From DASQZT01 sp963728965 (lineage in GTDB: Bacteria; Acidobacteriota; Terriglobia; Bryobacterales; Bryobacteraceae), in contig CAVSMH010000006.1 of assembly GCA_963728965.1 (NCBI GenBank), forward strand, positions 1,054,001-1,118,000: 64,000 nucleotides of DNA, given 5' to 3'. Below the pieces are notes generated by a model. That model was not told the DNA's origin, made no database searches, and was given only the letters and a program-made list of their open reading frames with translations. A program made the translations under genes and the position numbers. Positions 34,578-42,512 of this stretch are shown piece after piece. The number at the start of each line of letters is the position of its first letter. The stretch's first letter is position 1.

Positions 34578-35603
34578 ATGACGTTTTCCAGAAGTTTGCT
34601 ATTCGTGTGTCCAATCGTCTCGCTACTGGCGCAGACGCCGCCTCGGCCGTCTGCGGCGGCGACACGACCGGCCGCATCGACCTCCCCCAAGCCGGGCCAG
34701 GGAGCTAACCCGGCTGAGCCACAGCCGACCGTGGCCGTGACGGCGGGGCATTCGGGAACTGCGACGATGCCGGTGTTGCCTCCGGACAAAGTGGTCATTG
34801 CCGTCGGGGACCAGAAGATAACCTACGCTCAGTTCCAGGCAATCATTGATTCCCTGCCAGAGCAATACCGCGTTCAGGCGCGCGGGCCGGTCCGGGCGCA
34901 GTTCGCACAGAACCTAGTGCGCACGATCGTGCTGGCGGAGGAAGGAAGACGCCGCAAGATCGATCAGAGCGACACCTTCAAGATGGCGGCTGCATTCCAG
35001 AATCAGAATATTCTGGCGGGCATGGCTGCCGAGCAGATACAGAAGGACGTGAATGTGGATGAAGCCGCGGTGCGCAGCTTCTACGATGCCCACAAGGACG
35101 AGTTCGAGCAGGTTAAGGCACGCCACATCCTGATCCGCATGCAGGGCTCGCCGGTTCCGGTGCGGCCTGGTCAAAAGGATCTGACCGACGCCGAGGCGCT
35201 GGCGAAGGCCCAGGAACTGCGAAAAAAACTGGTGGACGGCGCGGACTTTGCGACGTTGGCAATCCAGGAGTCCGACGACCAGGGAAGCGGTGCCAAGGGC
35301 GGCGACCTCGGCACATTCCATCATCAGCAGATGGTTCCGACTTTCGAGCAGGTGGCGTTCAGTCTGAAGGTGGGCGAACTCAGCGAACCGGTGAAGACGC
35401 AGTTCGGCTATCACCTGATCAAGGTGGAAGCGCACGATACCAAGAGCTTCGAGGAAGTGCGGCCCGACCTGGAGAAGCGCATGCGGCCCGAGTTGACCAA
35501 GAAGTTCATGGAAGATCTGGTTCAGAAAAGCTCCGTGTCGCTCGATCCCGAGCTTTTCGGTGCTACCGAGCCGAAGCCAGCCGTTCCCTCGCCCGCCAAG
35601 TGA
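34578..35603 (+). CDS. Parvulin-type peptidyl-prolyl isomerase (PpiC/SurA-like), exported
   Basis: 341 residues from ATG at 34578. A signal peptide ends near SLLAQ, followed by a proline/alanine-rich linker. A SurA-N-like region (VVIAVGDQKITYAQF) is followed by the parvulin domain from VKARHILIRMQG through GSGAKGGDLGTFHHQQM to KTQFGYHLIKVE. It should assist folding of outer-membrane or periplasmic proteins. The next gene starts within its stop codon (GTGA). A second exported parvulin lies at 39190. Confidence 0.9.
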   Translation: MTFSRSLLFVCPIVSLLAQTPPRPSAAATRPAASTSPKPGQGANPAEPQPTVAVTAGHSGTATMPVLPPDKVVIAVGDQKITYAQFQAIIDSLPEQYRVQARGPVRAQFAQNLVRTIVLAEEGRRRKIDQSDTFKMAAAFQNQNILAGMAAEQIQKDVNVDEAAVRSFYDAHKDEFEQVKARHILIRMQGSPVPVRPGQKDLTDAEALAKAQELRKKLVDGADFATLAIQESDDQGSGAKGGDLGTFHHQQMVPTFEQVAFSLKVGELSEPVKTQFGYHLIKVEAHDTKSFEEVRPDLEKRMRPELTKKFMEDLVQKSSVSLDPELFGATEPKPAVPSPAK

Positions 35604-35914
35604 AAACGCGCAAACTGGTCATCGCGTGCCCCGCATGCGGATCATTCGAGGTCTTTTACAGTTGCACCCCAAACTGCTGCTTCAACCACGTGTGCGGGAA
35701 TTGCGGCGCGACCTTCGAACCGGCCACGCGATCGACGGGCGGCGTGCTGAAGGGCACGCTGCCGCCGGACCCTCTTCCGGAGCCCGGCGACCCTACGGCT
35801 CCCTGCGGTAAGTGTGAATCCACGGCGGTCTATATGACCGAGGAGGGCGGCCTCGTGTGCGGAACGTGCGGGGCGCTGCTCGAACTGGAACTGACCGAGA
35901 TTCACGCCCCTTAG
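35600..35914 (+). CDS. Small zinc-ribbon protein
   Basis: 104 residues, GTG start overlapping the parvulin stop. Four CxxC pairs: CPACG, CGNCG, CGKCE and CGTCG, so it should bind two zinc ions as tandem ribbons. No other domain. Possibly a nucleic-acid- or protein-binding adaptor; its coupling with a parvulin gives no clear hint. Confidence 0.75.
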   Translation: MKTRKLVIACPACGSFEVFYSCTPNCCFNHVCGNCGATFEPATRSTGGVLKGTLPPDPLPEPGDPTAPCGKCESTAVYMTEEGGLVCGTCGALLELELTEIHAP

Positions 35915-35935
35915 CGATCCCGCGCCGGATTGAGC

Positions 35936-36484
35936 CTATTGGCTTTTGTGCGCCGTGCGGCTGCACGCGCTGGCCGCATTGGTAGGGTCGATCGCGGAAC
36001 TGCCCTCTTCGATATAGGCGATCTTGCCTTCCTTGTCCACCACGAAGGTGGAGCGGTTCGCCATGCCCTCTCCCGGTCCCTGGGTAATCAGGACCCCATA
36101 GGCGGCGGCAACTTGCCGCCGGGCAAAATCGCTGAGGAGCGGGAAGGTCAGTTGATTCTTGGCCGCGAACTCGCGCTGAGACGGGGAATTGTCGGTGCTG
36201 ATTCCGAAAACCTTGGTATCGGCATCGGTGAATTTGGACATACCAGCCTGGTATGCGTTGACTTCCTTAGTTCAGCCACCCGTGAACGCGGCGGGGAAGA
36301 ACGCCAGGACTACGGTGGATTTGCCTCGAAAGTCGGAGAGTTTCACGCGGCCGCCGGTAGTGGCAGGCAGATCGAAATCGGGTGCTGCATCACCGACTTT
36401 GAGGCTCGTGTGTGGTGGTTGCGACCCTTGCCCAAACAGGTTCACGGCGGCGAGTGCGGCCGCCAGCAGCAGGTAACGGTTCAT
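35936..36484 (-). CDS. Peroxiredoxin-family candidate selenoprotein (in-frame TGA at the active site)
   Basis: Read with TGA at 36274-36272 as selenocysteine, this is a 182-residue AhpC/TSA-type peroxiredoxin with a signal peptide ([18 protein letters not shown]). Before the [19 protein letters not shown] and [13 protein letters not shown]. After it, in the same frame: [34 protein letters not shown] and [17 protein letters not shown]. The TGA falls exactly at the peroxidatic cysteine of the P-x-x-x-T-x-x-C motif. A hairpin fitting a bacterial SECIS follows. It would reduce peroxides outside the cytoplasm, though export of a selenoprotein is itself unusual. GGAGG lies ten bases before the ATG. 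The alternative is a nonsense mutation. No sel genes are in the window. Confidence 0.8.
36239..36274 (-). promoter_or_regulatory. Candidate bacterial SECIS element
   Basis: Sixteen bases after the TGA (36274-36272) the mRNA forms CATACCA-GGC-TGGTATG, a perfect 7-bp stem (extended by a G-U pair) with a GGC loop at 36248-36246. Known bacterial SECIS rules call for an apical loop 16-37 bases after UGA with G at its first positions; here the loop begins at base 24. The stem lies in coding sequence and is read through. Confidence 0.7.
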
Positions 36485-36680
36485 CGTAAGTTGCCTCCTC
36501 AATGAGCGTGAGCTTACCATTGCAGGGCCTGGCAAGACAAATTACCGCGACCAAACCCACCAAAAATTAAATCTGTTGCCGATAAGGTACGAAGGATGAT
36601 ATCTTAAAGATGCCGTGGATTGATTTAGGGCCTGTACGGGTCCAGCTAATTGCAACCACGAAAAAAAGTGCTAAAGGCGA

Positions 36681-36743
36681 GTCGGTCTGTTCGAGAACAT
36701 TTCGACCCTGGCGCCTTTCAGGCACCAGGGTTTTTTGTTTTTG
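36681..36743 (+). terminator. Attenuator-like hairpin pair with rho-independent terminator
   Basis: The terminator is ACCCTGG(c)GCCT-TTC-AGGC(a)CCAGGGT followed by TTTTTTGTTTTT (36705-36743). Just upstream is an alternative hairpin, GTCG..TGTT-CGAG-AACA..CGAC (36681-36706), whose last two bases overlap the terminator stem, so both cannot fully form together. Thirty bases later comes the start of the gene at 36774. This suggests controlled termination in a leader, or the end of an independent small RNA. Confidence 0.65.
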
Positions 36744-36773
36744 GACGGCCCCTTCGCCGGATTGGAGGGTGAC

Positions 36774-37193
36774 ATGAGCGTCTGGCATGAAACGGTGCCG
36801 GGCGGTGCGTCCTTGTCGAGCCGGGAAGGCGCGCTGGTAGTAGTATGTGTCAAAGTGGATCCTCGCGATCTGGAACTGCTCCTGGAAGCCTTGGCGCGGA
36901 TCGGGTTTCCGGTTAATCCGCAGATCTATCACGATGCCACGGTGGTCTCCGTGCAGGCCGACGGCAGTAGCGCGACCGAAGCGGCTACACTGGTGGAGTT
37001 TCCGGCGTACGAAAGTCGCCTGGGTGAAGTACAGCAGGCGCTCGCCGCGTACGCTTTCGATCCTGCCGATATGCAGGTCATCGCGATGTTAGATGCCATT
37101 CGGGGGGCCGAAGCCCAGGAACGGTCTTCGGCATCGGCCGGTGGTGCAGTCCACTGGCTGGTCAAACAGCGGTCTGCCACGACGGTCCACTGA
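36774..37193 (+). CDS. Hypothetical protein behind a terminator-containing leader
   Basis: 139 residues, ATG at 36774 with GGAGGG just upstream. No signal peptide or membrane segment. A central region (ALVVVCVKVDPRDLELLLEA, then a second beta-alpha unit to MQVIAML) looks like a compact alpha/beta, possibly ferredoxin-like, fold; no catalytic motif was found. The leader of about 290 bases with its terminator implies regulated expression. Confidence 0.6.
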   Translation: MSVWHETVPGGASLSSREGALVVVCVKVDPRDLELLLEALARIGFPVNPQIYHDATVVSVQADGSSATEAATLVEFPAYESRLGEVQQALAAYAFDPADMQVIAMLDAIRGAEAQERSSASAGGAVHWLVKQRSATTVH

Positions 37194-37284
37194 GACACGC
37201 GGTGTTATGCCGAACTGCCACAGGGGTGGAGTGTTTTTACGCGCCACGCCTGCAATGGTTATGCGACGGGATTGTTTTTGAACC

Positions 37285-37337
37285 TTGCGCGTTCCAAAAT
37301 TTGCTGGATAATACGTTAAATACCCTGCCCAGCAGGG
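37285..37337 (+). promoter_or_regulatory. Candidate promoter and 5' leader hairpin
   Basis: TTGCGC (37285-37290), a 16-base spacer and GATAAT (37307-37312) resemble a sigma-70 promoter. A perfect 6-bp hairpin, CCCTGC-CCA-GCAGGG (37323-37337), lies just downstream and could be at the 5' end of the transcript of the gene at 37374. Confidence 0.35.
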
Positions 37338-37373
37338 CAGTCGAGTGGCATTACAGGTGCACGGGCGTTGACG

Positions 37374-38636
37374 ATGTCCAGGTCGAATTTGCACAGACGG
37401 TTCGGTGGGCGCAGTCGGGTTCCCCTTAGTTTCCTGATCCTCTTTCCCGCGGTGTGCGGGGTCCTTTCGGCACAACAGCTCATGCCGGCGGCGAGCCCCG
37501 GCGGCGCAGTACGCCTCTTTAGCTCAGATGCGGCCATTCTGGAATCGCAAGAGGTGCGCAAGGATTTCACGTGCACGGTGACCCCCACCAAACCCTCGCT
37601 GGGCTTTGACTTGAAGTTCCACAGCGGTTACGAAGTTTCCCTGCCGCTCAAAGAACTGGCGGGCTCCGACAACCAGTTGACGATGGTGTTCCGGGTAACG
37701 CCAGAGGGCAAGCCGGACGATCCGGTTTACTTTTCGAAACACATTACCGTTCCGGTGATCGCGGAAGATGCCAGCGGGCCGGCGTACCTGCAGGGAACTT
37801 TCGACGTCGGAGAAGGTAAGTACCACGTGGACTGGCTGATGCGCGACCGGTCCGAGCGAGTGTGCTCGTTCTACTGGGATATCGAAGCCGCCCTGCCTGC
37901 CAAAGACAAACCGATGGCGCTCGACATTGCCACCGGTGCCGTGCAGCCCGCCGATGCCGAACTATTCCGGCGGGAAGCACCGGTCGAGCGGGAACAGACG
38001 GACGCGCCACTCAACGTGAAGGTGGTGGTCAATTTTGCGCCGCAGGATTCGGCTTCCGCTACGCTGCAGCCCCTCGATACGAACGCTCTGGTTTCGATTT
38101 TGCGGGGCATCGTGCGGGATCCGCGCGTGGGCCGCTTCTCGATCGTCGCCTTCAACATGCAGGAGCAGCGCGTCATCTATCGCCAGGAGGATTCGGCGCA
38201 GATCGATTTTCCCGCGCTCGGCAAGGCCCTCGAATCGGTAAACCTGGGCACCGTGGATTTAGGGAGGCTAAGCCAGAAACACGGCGACACCGAATTCCTG
38301 GCGAATCTGATTACGCAGGAACTGAGGCCGGAAAAAGAGCAGCCCGATGCGGTGATCTTCGCCGGTCCGAAAGTGATGCTACAGGAAGGACTTCCGCAAG
38401 ATGCCCTGAAGCAATTGGCCGATGTGAAGACGCCGGTCTTTTACATGAATTACAACCTGAACCCGCAGTCGAATCCGTGGCGCGACGCCATTGGCAACGC
38501 GGTGCATTACCTCAAAGGCGTCGAGTTTACCATTTCCCGCCCGCGGGATGTGTTTTTCTCCTGGACCGAGATCATGGGCCGTATTGTAAAATCAAAGTTC
38601 GGGAGGTCAGGAAGCGCCAACGCGCCTCCGCAATAG
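37374..38636 (+). CDS. Secreted protein of unknown function
   Basis: About 420 residues from the ATG at 37374 (TTG at 37368 also in frame). A signal peptide ends near CGVLSAQ. The N-terminal half is beta-rich (YEVSLPLKELAG, GKYHVDWLMRDRSERVC); the C-terminal half resembles an alpha/beta domain (PDAVIFAGPKVMLQEGL, TPVFYMNYNLNPQSNPW). Similar exported proteins without assigned function are common in acidobacteria. It is followed four bases later by an exported methyltransferase-like gene. Confidence 0.65.
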   Translation: MSRSNLHRRFGGRSRVPLSFLILFPAVCGVLSAQQLMPAASPGGAVRLFSSDAAILESQEVRKDFTCTVTPTKPSLGFDLKFHSGYEVSLPLKELAGSDNQLTMVFRVTPEGKPDDPVYFSKHITVPVIAEDASGPAYLQGTFDVGEGKYHVDWLMRDRSERVCSFYWDIEAALPAKDKPMALDIATGAVQPADAELFRREAPVEREQTDAPLNVKVVVNFAPQDSASATLQPLDTNALVSILRGIVRDPRVGRFSIVAFNMQEQRVIYRQEDSAQIDFPALGKALESVNLGTVDLGRLSQKHGDTEFLANLITQELRPEKEQPDAVIFAGPKVMLQEGLPQDALKQLADVKTPVFYMNYNLNPQSNPWRDAIGNAVHYLKGVEFTISRPRDVFFSWTEIMGRIVKSKFGRSGSANAPPQ

Positions 38637-38640
38637 TCTC

Positions 38641-39186
38641 ATGCGGGCTTGGGCTATCGCACTGTTCGCGGCTTCGGCAGTTTCATCGGCATACGGTCAA
38701 TACTTTGGGGGCGAGAATCTGGGGCCGGACGTGCCCACCCCGCAGCTAGTCGTTGACCGGATGCTGGAGGCGGGCCAAGTCAAGCCCGGCGACATGGTCT
38801 ACGATCTGGGCAGCGGCGATGGCCGGATCGTGATCACCGCGGCTCAGAAGTTCGGCGCGCGCGCAGTGGGCGTCGAGATCCGCCCGGATCTCTGCCGGAA
38901 GGCAAACGAGCGCATCAAGTCCCTGGGGCTTGAAGACCGCGTGAAAGTGATCGAAGCCAGCGCGTTGCACGTCGATTTGAGCCCGGCCAATGTGGTTACC
39001 ATGGTGCTGCTCACCGATTCCAACGAGCGGCTCAAGCCTAACCTGGAAAAATACCTGAAGCCTGGCACCCACGTGGTTTCCAACCAGTTTCCGATTAAGG
39101 GATGGCGTCCGACCCAGATCGTGCGCGTGAAGATCGGGAAGATGGATCACGTCATCTACGTCTACGAAATGGGCCGGAACCGTTAG
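38641..39186 (+). CDS. Exported SAM-dependent methyltransferase-like protein
   Basis: 181 residues. The first 20 (MRAWAIALFAASAVSSAYGQ) look like a signal peptide, yet the body is a class I methyltransferase: VYDLGSGDGRIVITAA (motif I), VGVEIRPDLCRKA (motif II), VKVIEASALHVDL, and a late TFP/NQF-type motif NQFPIKGW. A methyltransferase needs SAM, which is cytoplasmic, so either the leader is a membrane anchor or the annotation of export is wrong. The pairing of signal peptide and this fold is recurrent in acidobacteria. Confidence 0.8.
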   Translation: MRAWAIALFAASAVSSAYGQYFGGENLGPDVPTPQLVVDRMLEAGQVKPGDMVYDLGSGDGRIVITAAQKFGARAVGVEIRPDLCRKANERIKSLGLEDRVKVIEASALHVDLSPANVVTMVLLTDSNERLKPNLEKYLKPGTHVVSNQFPIKGWRPTQIVRVKIGKMDHVIYVYEMGRNR

Positions 39187-39189
39187 GCC

Positions 39190-40215
39190 CTATTTCGATT
39201 TGAGCGCGTTCCCCACTACGTTTACGGCCAGGTAGTTCACAATCTTGGAGCGGTTGCGCGCCACCTCGTAGTACGCCGCCTTCAACAACTGGTCCTTGCG
39301 GTTCAGCAGGGTTTCGCGAATGTCCTGCTGCACGCGGGGGTCGTTCAACTCGCGCTGCCCGGCGGGCTCGCGGGAGATCACCTTGAGAATCAGGTAGCCG
39401 TTCTGGGTGGCGATGGGCTTGGCGGGCACGCCCGGCTGTAGCGACAGAATCAGCCGCTTGAGGTCGGGACTGACCTTTTCGAGGTTAGATTCCGGAATCA
39501 ACCCCATGTCGCCGCCGTTGGGGGCGTAGTTGGGATCTTCGGAATAGTTCTGCGCCAGCATTGCGAAATCTTCGCCGCGCTGCAGCCGGTTGTACAAGTC
39601 CTCGATCTTCTGCCGGGCTTCCTTGTCGTTCTGAGCCTTGCTGTTTTTCAGATTGCGGATTTCCGCCTTGGGATCGGGCGTGACCAGGATCTGCGACATG
39701 TGGATGAGGGGCTCTGCATGGTTGAACATCCCCTTGTTGGCGTTGTAATAACTGGTCACATCGGCGTCGGTGATCGTGATGTGGGAAGTGATCTCTTTGT
39801 TGATGAGCTTGTTCAGGGTGAGGTCGCGGCGGAGCTGGGTTCGGAGGTCGGCCTGGGTCATGTGTCGTTCGCTCAAACGACGTTCGAACTCCTCCTTGGT
39901 GTAGCCGGCCTTCATTTTGTTAAATTCGGTGTCCACGTCGGCATCGACCGCGGTCAAGCCCAGTTTCTCGGCTTGCTGAAGCATGATTTCGCTGGTGATC
40001 AGGCTGTTCAGGATCTCCAGCTTGGTGGACATGACCTGGTCCTCGTTGGACCCTTCGGTCGGCTGCGGCTGGGTCTGAAAGGCTTTGTCGAGATCGCTGT
40101 AGGTGATGGCATGCCCGTTCACCTCGGCTGCGACATTGGCAGGTGGCGCGCGCCTGCAAGACAAAAACGGGAGAGCGGTCAGGGCGGCCGCCGCGAGAAC
40201 AAATTGGCGCTTCAT
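39190..40215 (-). CDS. SurA/PpiC-like lipoprotein foldase
   Basis: 341 residues from ATG at 40215 (GGGGG upstream). A lipoprotein signal ends in a lipobox with Cys20 (PFLSC). Then a SurA-N domain (AEVNGHAITYSDLDKAF, LNSLITSEIMLQQAEKL) and a parvulin domain (IHMSQILVTPDP, GEDFAMLAQNYSEDP, NGGDMGLIPESNL). It should be a chaperone/isomerase for outer-membrane proteins, anchored to the membrane by lipid. Together with 34578 it suggests a large load of beta-barrel receptors. Confidence 0.9.
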   Translation of the reverse strand: MKRQFVLAAAALTALPFLSCRRAPPANVAAEVNGHAITYSDLDKAFQTQPQPTEGSNEDQVMSTKLEILNSLITSEIMLQQAEKLGLTAVDADVDTEFNKMKAGYTKEEFERRLSERHMTQADLRTQLRRDLTLNKLINKEITSHITITDADVTSYYNANKGMFNHAEPLIHMSQILVTPDPKAEIRNLKNSKAQNDKEARQKIEDLYNRLQRGEDFAMLAQNYSEDPNYAPNGGDMGLIPESNLEKVSPDLKRLILSLQPGVPAKPIATQNGYLILKVISREPAGQRELNDPRVQQDIRETLLNRKDQLLKAAYYEVARNRSKIVNYLAVNVVGNALKSK

Positions 40216-40308
40216 TGCTTGATCCCCCATTGTAACCGCTGGCGAACGCGGGCCGGTGCGGAGCAGTTTGCGCTGTCGGCTACGGTAGAATAAATAGGTT
40301 TGTCTAAA

Positions 40309-41613
40309 ATGGGAAACATCATCATCCTGGGGTCCCAGTGGGGAGACGAGGGCAAAGGGAAGATCGTCGATCTCTTCTCGGAGCGATTCGATATCATCGC
40401 GCGTTACCAGGGCGGGCACAATGCCGGCCATACCGTTTTCATCGGCGAGAGGAAGTACATTCTCAAGCTGATCCCCAGCGGCATCTTGCGTCCCGGAAAA
40501 AAGGCGGTGATCGGCAACGGACTGGTGATCGATCCTGCGGCGCTGCTGGCGGAGATCGAAGCCCTGGAGTCGGCCGGTGTCGCCGTTCGGGAAAGTCTGT
40601 GCATCAGTAACCGGGCGCATGTCCTGTTTCCGGTGCACCGCATGATGGAGAAGATGTCGGAAGCCCGGCCGGGGCGAGTTTCGATCGGCACCACTTCGCG
40701 CGGAATCGGCCCGTGCTACGAAGACAAGATCGGCCGCCGCGGAATCCGAATGGCCGACCTGTTGGACCGCGACTTTTTTCGCCAGCAATATGATTGGCTG
40801 ATGGAGGAGAAATCTGCGATTGCCCGCGCGCTCGGTATTTTCGAAGAGTTGGATTTTGCCCGCATCCGCGACGAGTACGAAGCATTCGCCGAGCGCATCC
40901 GCCCGATGGTTTGCGACACTGCTGCGCTGCTGAACCGCGCCATGCGGGGAGGCGCCTCGGTGCTGTTCGAGGGGGCGCAGGGAACCATGCTGGATATCGA
41001 CCACGGAACCTATCCGTTCGTCACCTCTTCCAACGCCAGCGCGGGAGGAGTGTGCACCGGAACGGGCGTGCCGCCGACCCGAATCCATGGTGTGGTCGGT
41101 GTCTCCAAGGCATACATCACCCGTGTGGGCGGAGGGCCTTTCCCCACCGAAGCGCTCGATGGCGCAGGCGAGCGCATCCGCGCCCGCGGCAAGGAGTTTG
41201 GAGCGGTCACGGGGCGCCCCCGCCGCTGCGGCTGGTTTGACGTGCCGCTGCTGCGTTACACCGCCCAGATCAACGGCTTCGCCAGTGTCGTAGTGACGAA
41301 GCTGGATGTCCTGGACGAATTCGACAACATTCCGGTTTGCATCGGGTATCGGATCGGCAAGCAGGAGATCGGGGACTTTCCGCCCACTGTGCGCGAGATC
41401 GAAAAAATCGAGCCGGTGTACGAATGCCTGCCGGGTTGGTGCACGCCAACCTTTGGGACCGCTTCATACGATGCTCTGCCGGGCCGGGCCAAGGATTACC
41501 TTGCCTTCCTGGAGGAGCGTACCGGTGTGGAGGTGGGCTCGATCTCCACGGGGCCTGAACGGAAACAGACCATCGTGCGTCCCGGATCGCGGCTCGAGAA
41601 ACTGCTGGGGTAG
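40309..41613 (+). CDS. purA: Adenylosuccinate synthetase
   Basis: 434 residues. It joins IMP and aspartate using GTP, the first committed step to AMP. Signatures are IILGSQWGDEGKGKIVDL, YQGGHNAGHTV (IMP/GTP sites) and GVVGVSKAYITRVG. The length is normal. It stands between the SurA-like lipoprotein gene (divergent) and an exported protein gene. The start at 40309 gives the standard N-terminus. Confidence 0.96.
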   Translation: MGNIIILGSQWGDEGKGKIVDLFSERFDIIARYQGGHNAGHTVFIGERKYILKLIPSGILRPGKKAVIGNGLVIDPAALLAEIEALESAGVAVRESLCISNRAHVLFPVHRMMEKMSEARPGRVSIGTTSRGIGPCYEDKIGRRGIRMADLLDRDFFRQQYDWLMEEKSAIARALGIFEELDFARIRDEYEAFAERIRPMVCDTAALLNRAMRGGASVLFEGAQGTMLDIDHGTYPFVTSSNASAGGVCTGTGVPPTRIHGVVGVSKAYITRVGGGPFPTEALDGAGERIRARGKEFGAVTGRPRRCGWFDVPLLRYTAQINGFASVVVTKLDVLDEFDNIPVCIGYRIGKQEIGDFPPTVREIEKIEPVYECLPGWCTPTFGTASYDALPGRAKDYLAFLEERTGVEVGSISTGPERKQTIVRPGSRLEKLLG

Positions 41614-41667
41614 GCGTTGGGCCCGAGCCGGCGAAACGCGCTTGCGCCCCCGGGCGTAGAATCAGAT

Positions 41668-42495
41668 GTGAGCCGCCTTTTCGCCCTGGCCCTCCTCGCC
41701 CCAGCCTTGCTTGCTGCCCAGGATGCACGCGAGATCATTCGCCGCGCCTGTGAAGTGGACCGCACGAAGAACATAGAAACGGCCCGCAACTACACTTACC
41801 TGGAGCGCCGCGTAGAGATAGATCTGGACGGATCGGGAAAAGTGAAGCGCCGGGACGTCCGCACGTGGGACGTGACCAATCAGGAAGGTTCGCCCTACCG
41901 GCGCCTCGTGGCGCGCAACGACCAGCCGCTCTCATCGAGCGAGCAGCAGCAGGAAGAAGAAAAGCTACAGCGCAATATCGAGCAGCGCCGTAAAGAGACT
42001 CCCGAGCAGCGCGAGCGGCGCATCGCCGATTGGCACCGCCATCAGGAGCGGCAACGCGAACCCATGAAGGAACTGCCGGATGCCTTCAATTTCCGCATCG
42101 CGGGCGAAGAGACGATCAACGGCGAGTCGACATGGGTGATCGAGGCCATGCCGAGGCCCGGCTATCGACCCAGATCGTCGGGTGCTTCGTTCTTTCCGAA
42201 AGTGAAGGCGCGCCTGTGGATCGACAAGAACGACTACCAGTGGGTGAAGGTCGATATGGAGACCATGGACACAATTTCATTTGGCGGAATTCTGGTGCGC
42301 ATCGGAAGGGGAGGCCACTTGCTGCTCGAGCAAACCCGGGTCAACAACGAAGTGTGGCTGCCGAAGCGCGTGTCGCTGGATGCCTCCGCGCGCGTGCTCC
42401 TGGTGAAGGGGTACCACAAGAAGCTGGAGATGACCTTCAGCAACTACAAGAGGTTCCAGGCCGACTCCCACGTGGTCTCGACCGCCGAGAAGTAA
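41668..42495 (+). CDS. Exported LolA-like/outer-membrane-lipoprotein-sorting type protein
   Basis: 275 residues from a GTG at 41668; signal peptide ends near ALLAAQ. The first third contains conserved YTYLERRVEIDLD, then a charged helix (QQQEEEKLQRNIEQRRKE), then a half-barrel made of strands such as WVIEAMPRPGY, KARLWIDKNDYQWVKVDME and LDASARVLLVKG. This pattern resembles LolA/LolB- or DUF4412-like proteins. A role in lipid or lipoprotein handling in the periplasm is inferred only from the fold. Confidence 0.65.
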   Translation: MSRLFALALLAPALLAAQDAREIIRRACEVDRTKNIETARNYTYLERRVEIDLDGSGKVKRRDVRTWDVTNQEGSPYRRLVARNDQPLSSSEQQQEEEKLQRNIEQRRKETPEQRERRIADWHRHQERQREPMKELPDAFNFRIAGEETINGESTWVIEAMPRPGYRPRSSGASFFPKVKARLWIDKNDYQWVKVDMETMDTISFGGILVRIGRGGHLLLEQTRVNNEVWLPKRVSLDASARVLLVKGYHKKLEMTFSNYKRFQADSHVVSTAEK

Positions 42496-42512
42496 GTCCG
42501 GCCCGGGCGCGA

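Noticed and set aside
35936..36484. Explaining the peroxiredoxin TGA as a frameshift, like the other broken genes
   Set aside because: The frame is identical on both sides of the TGA; only a substitution or selenocysteine decoding can account for it.
36681..36743. Possible tRNA or selC gene, considered because of the adjacent candidate selenoprotein
   Set aside because: No acceptor stem, no TTCGAAT-type T loop and no CCA region; the structure is a terminator with an alternative hairpin.
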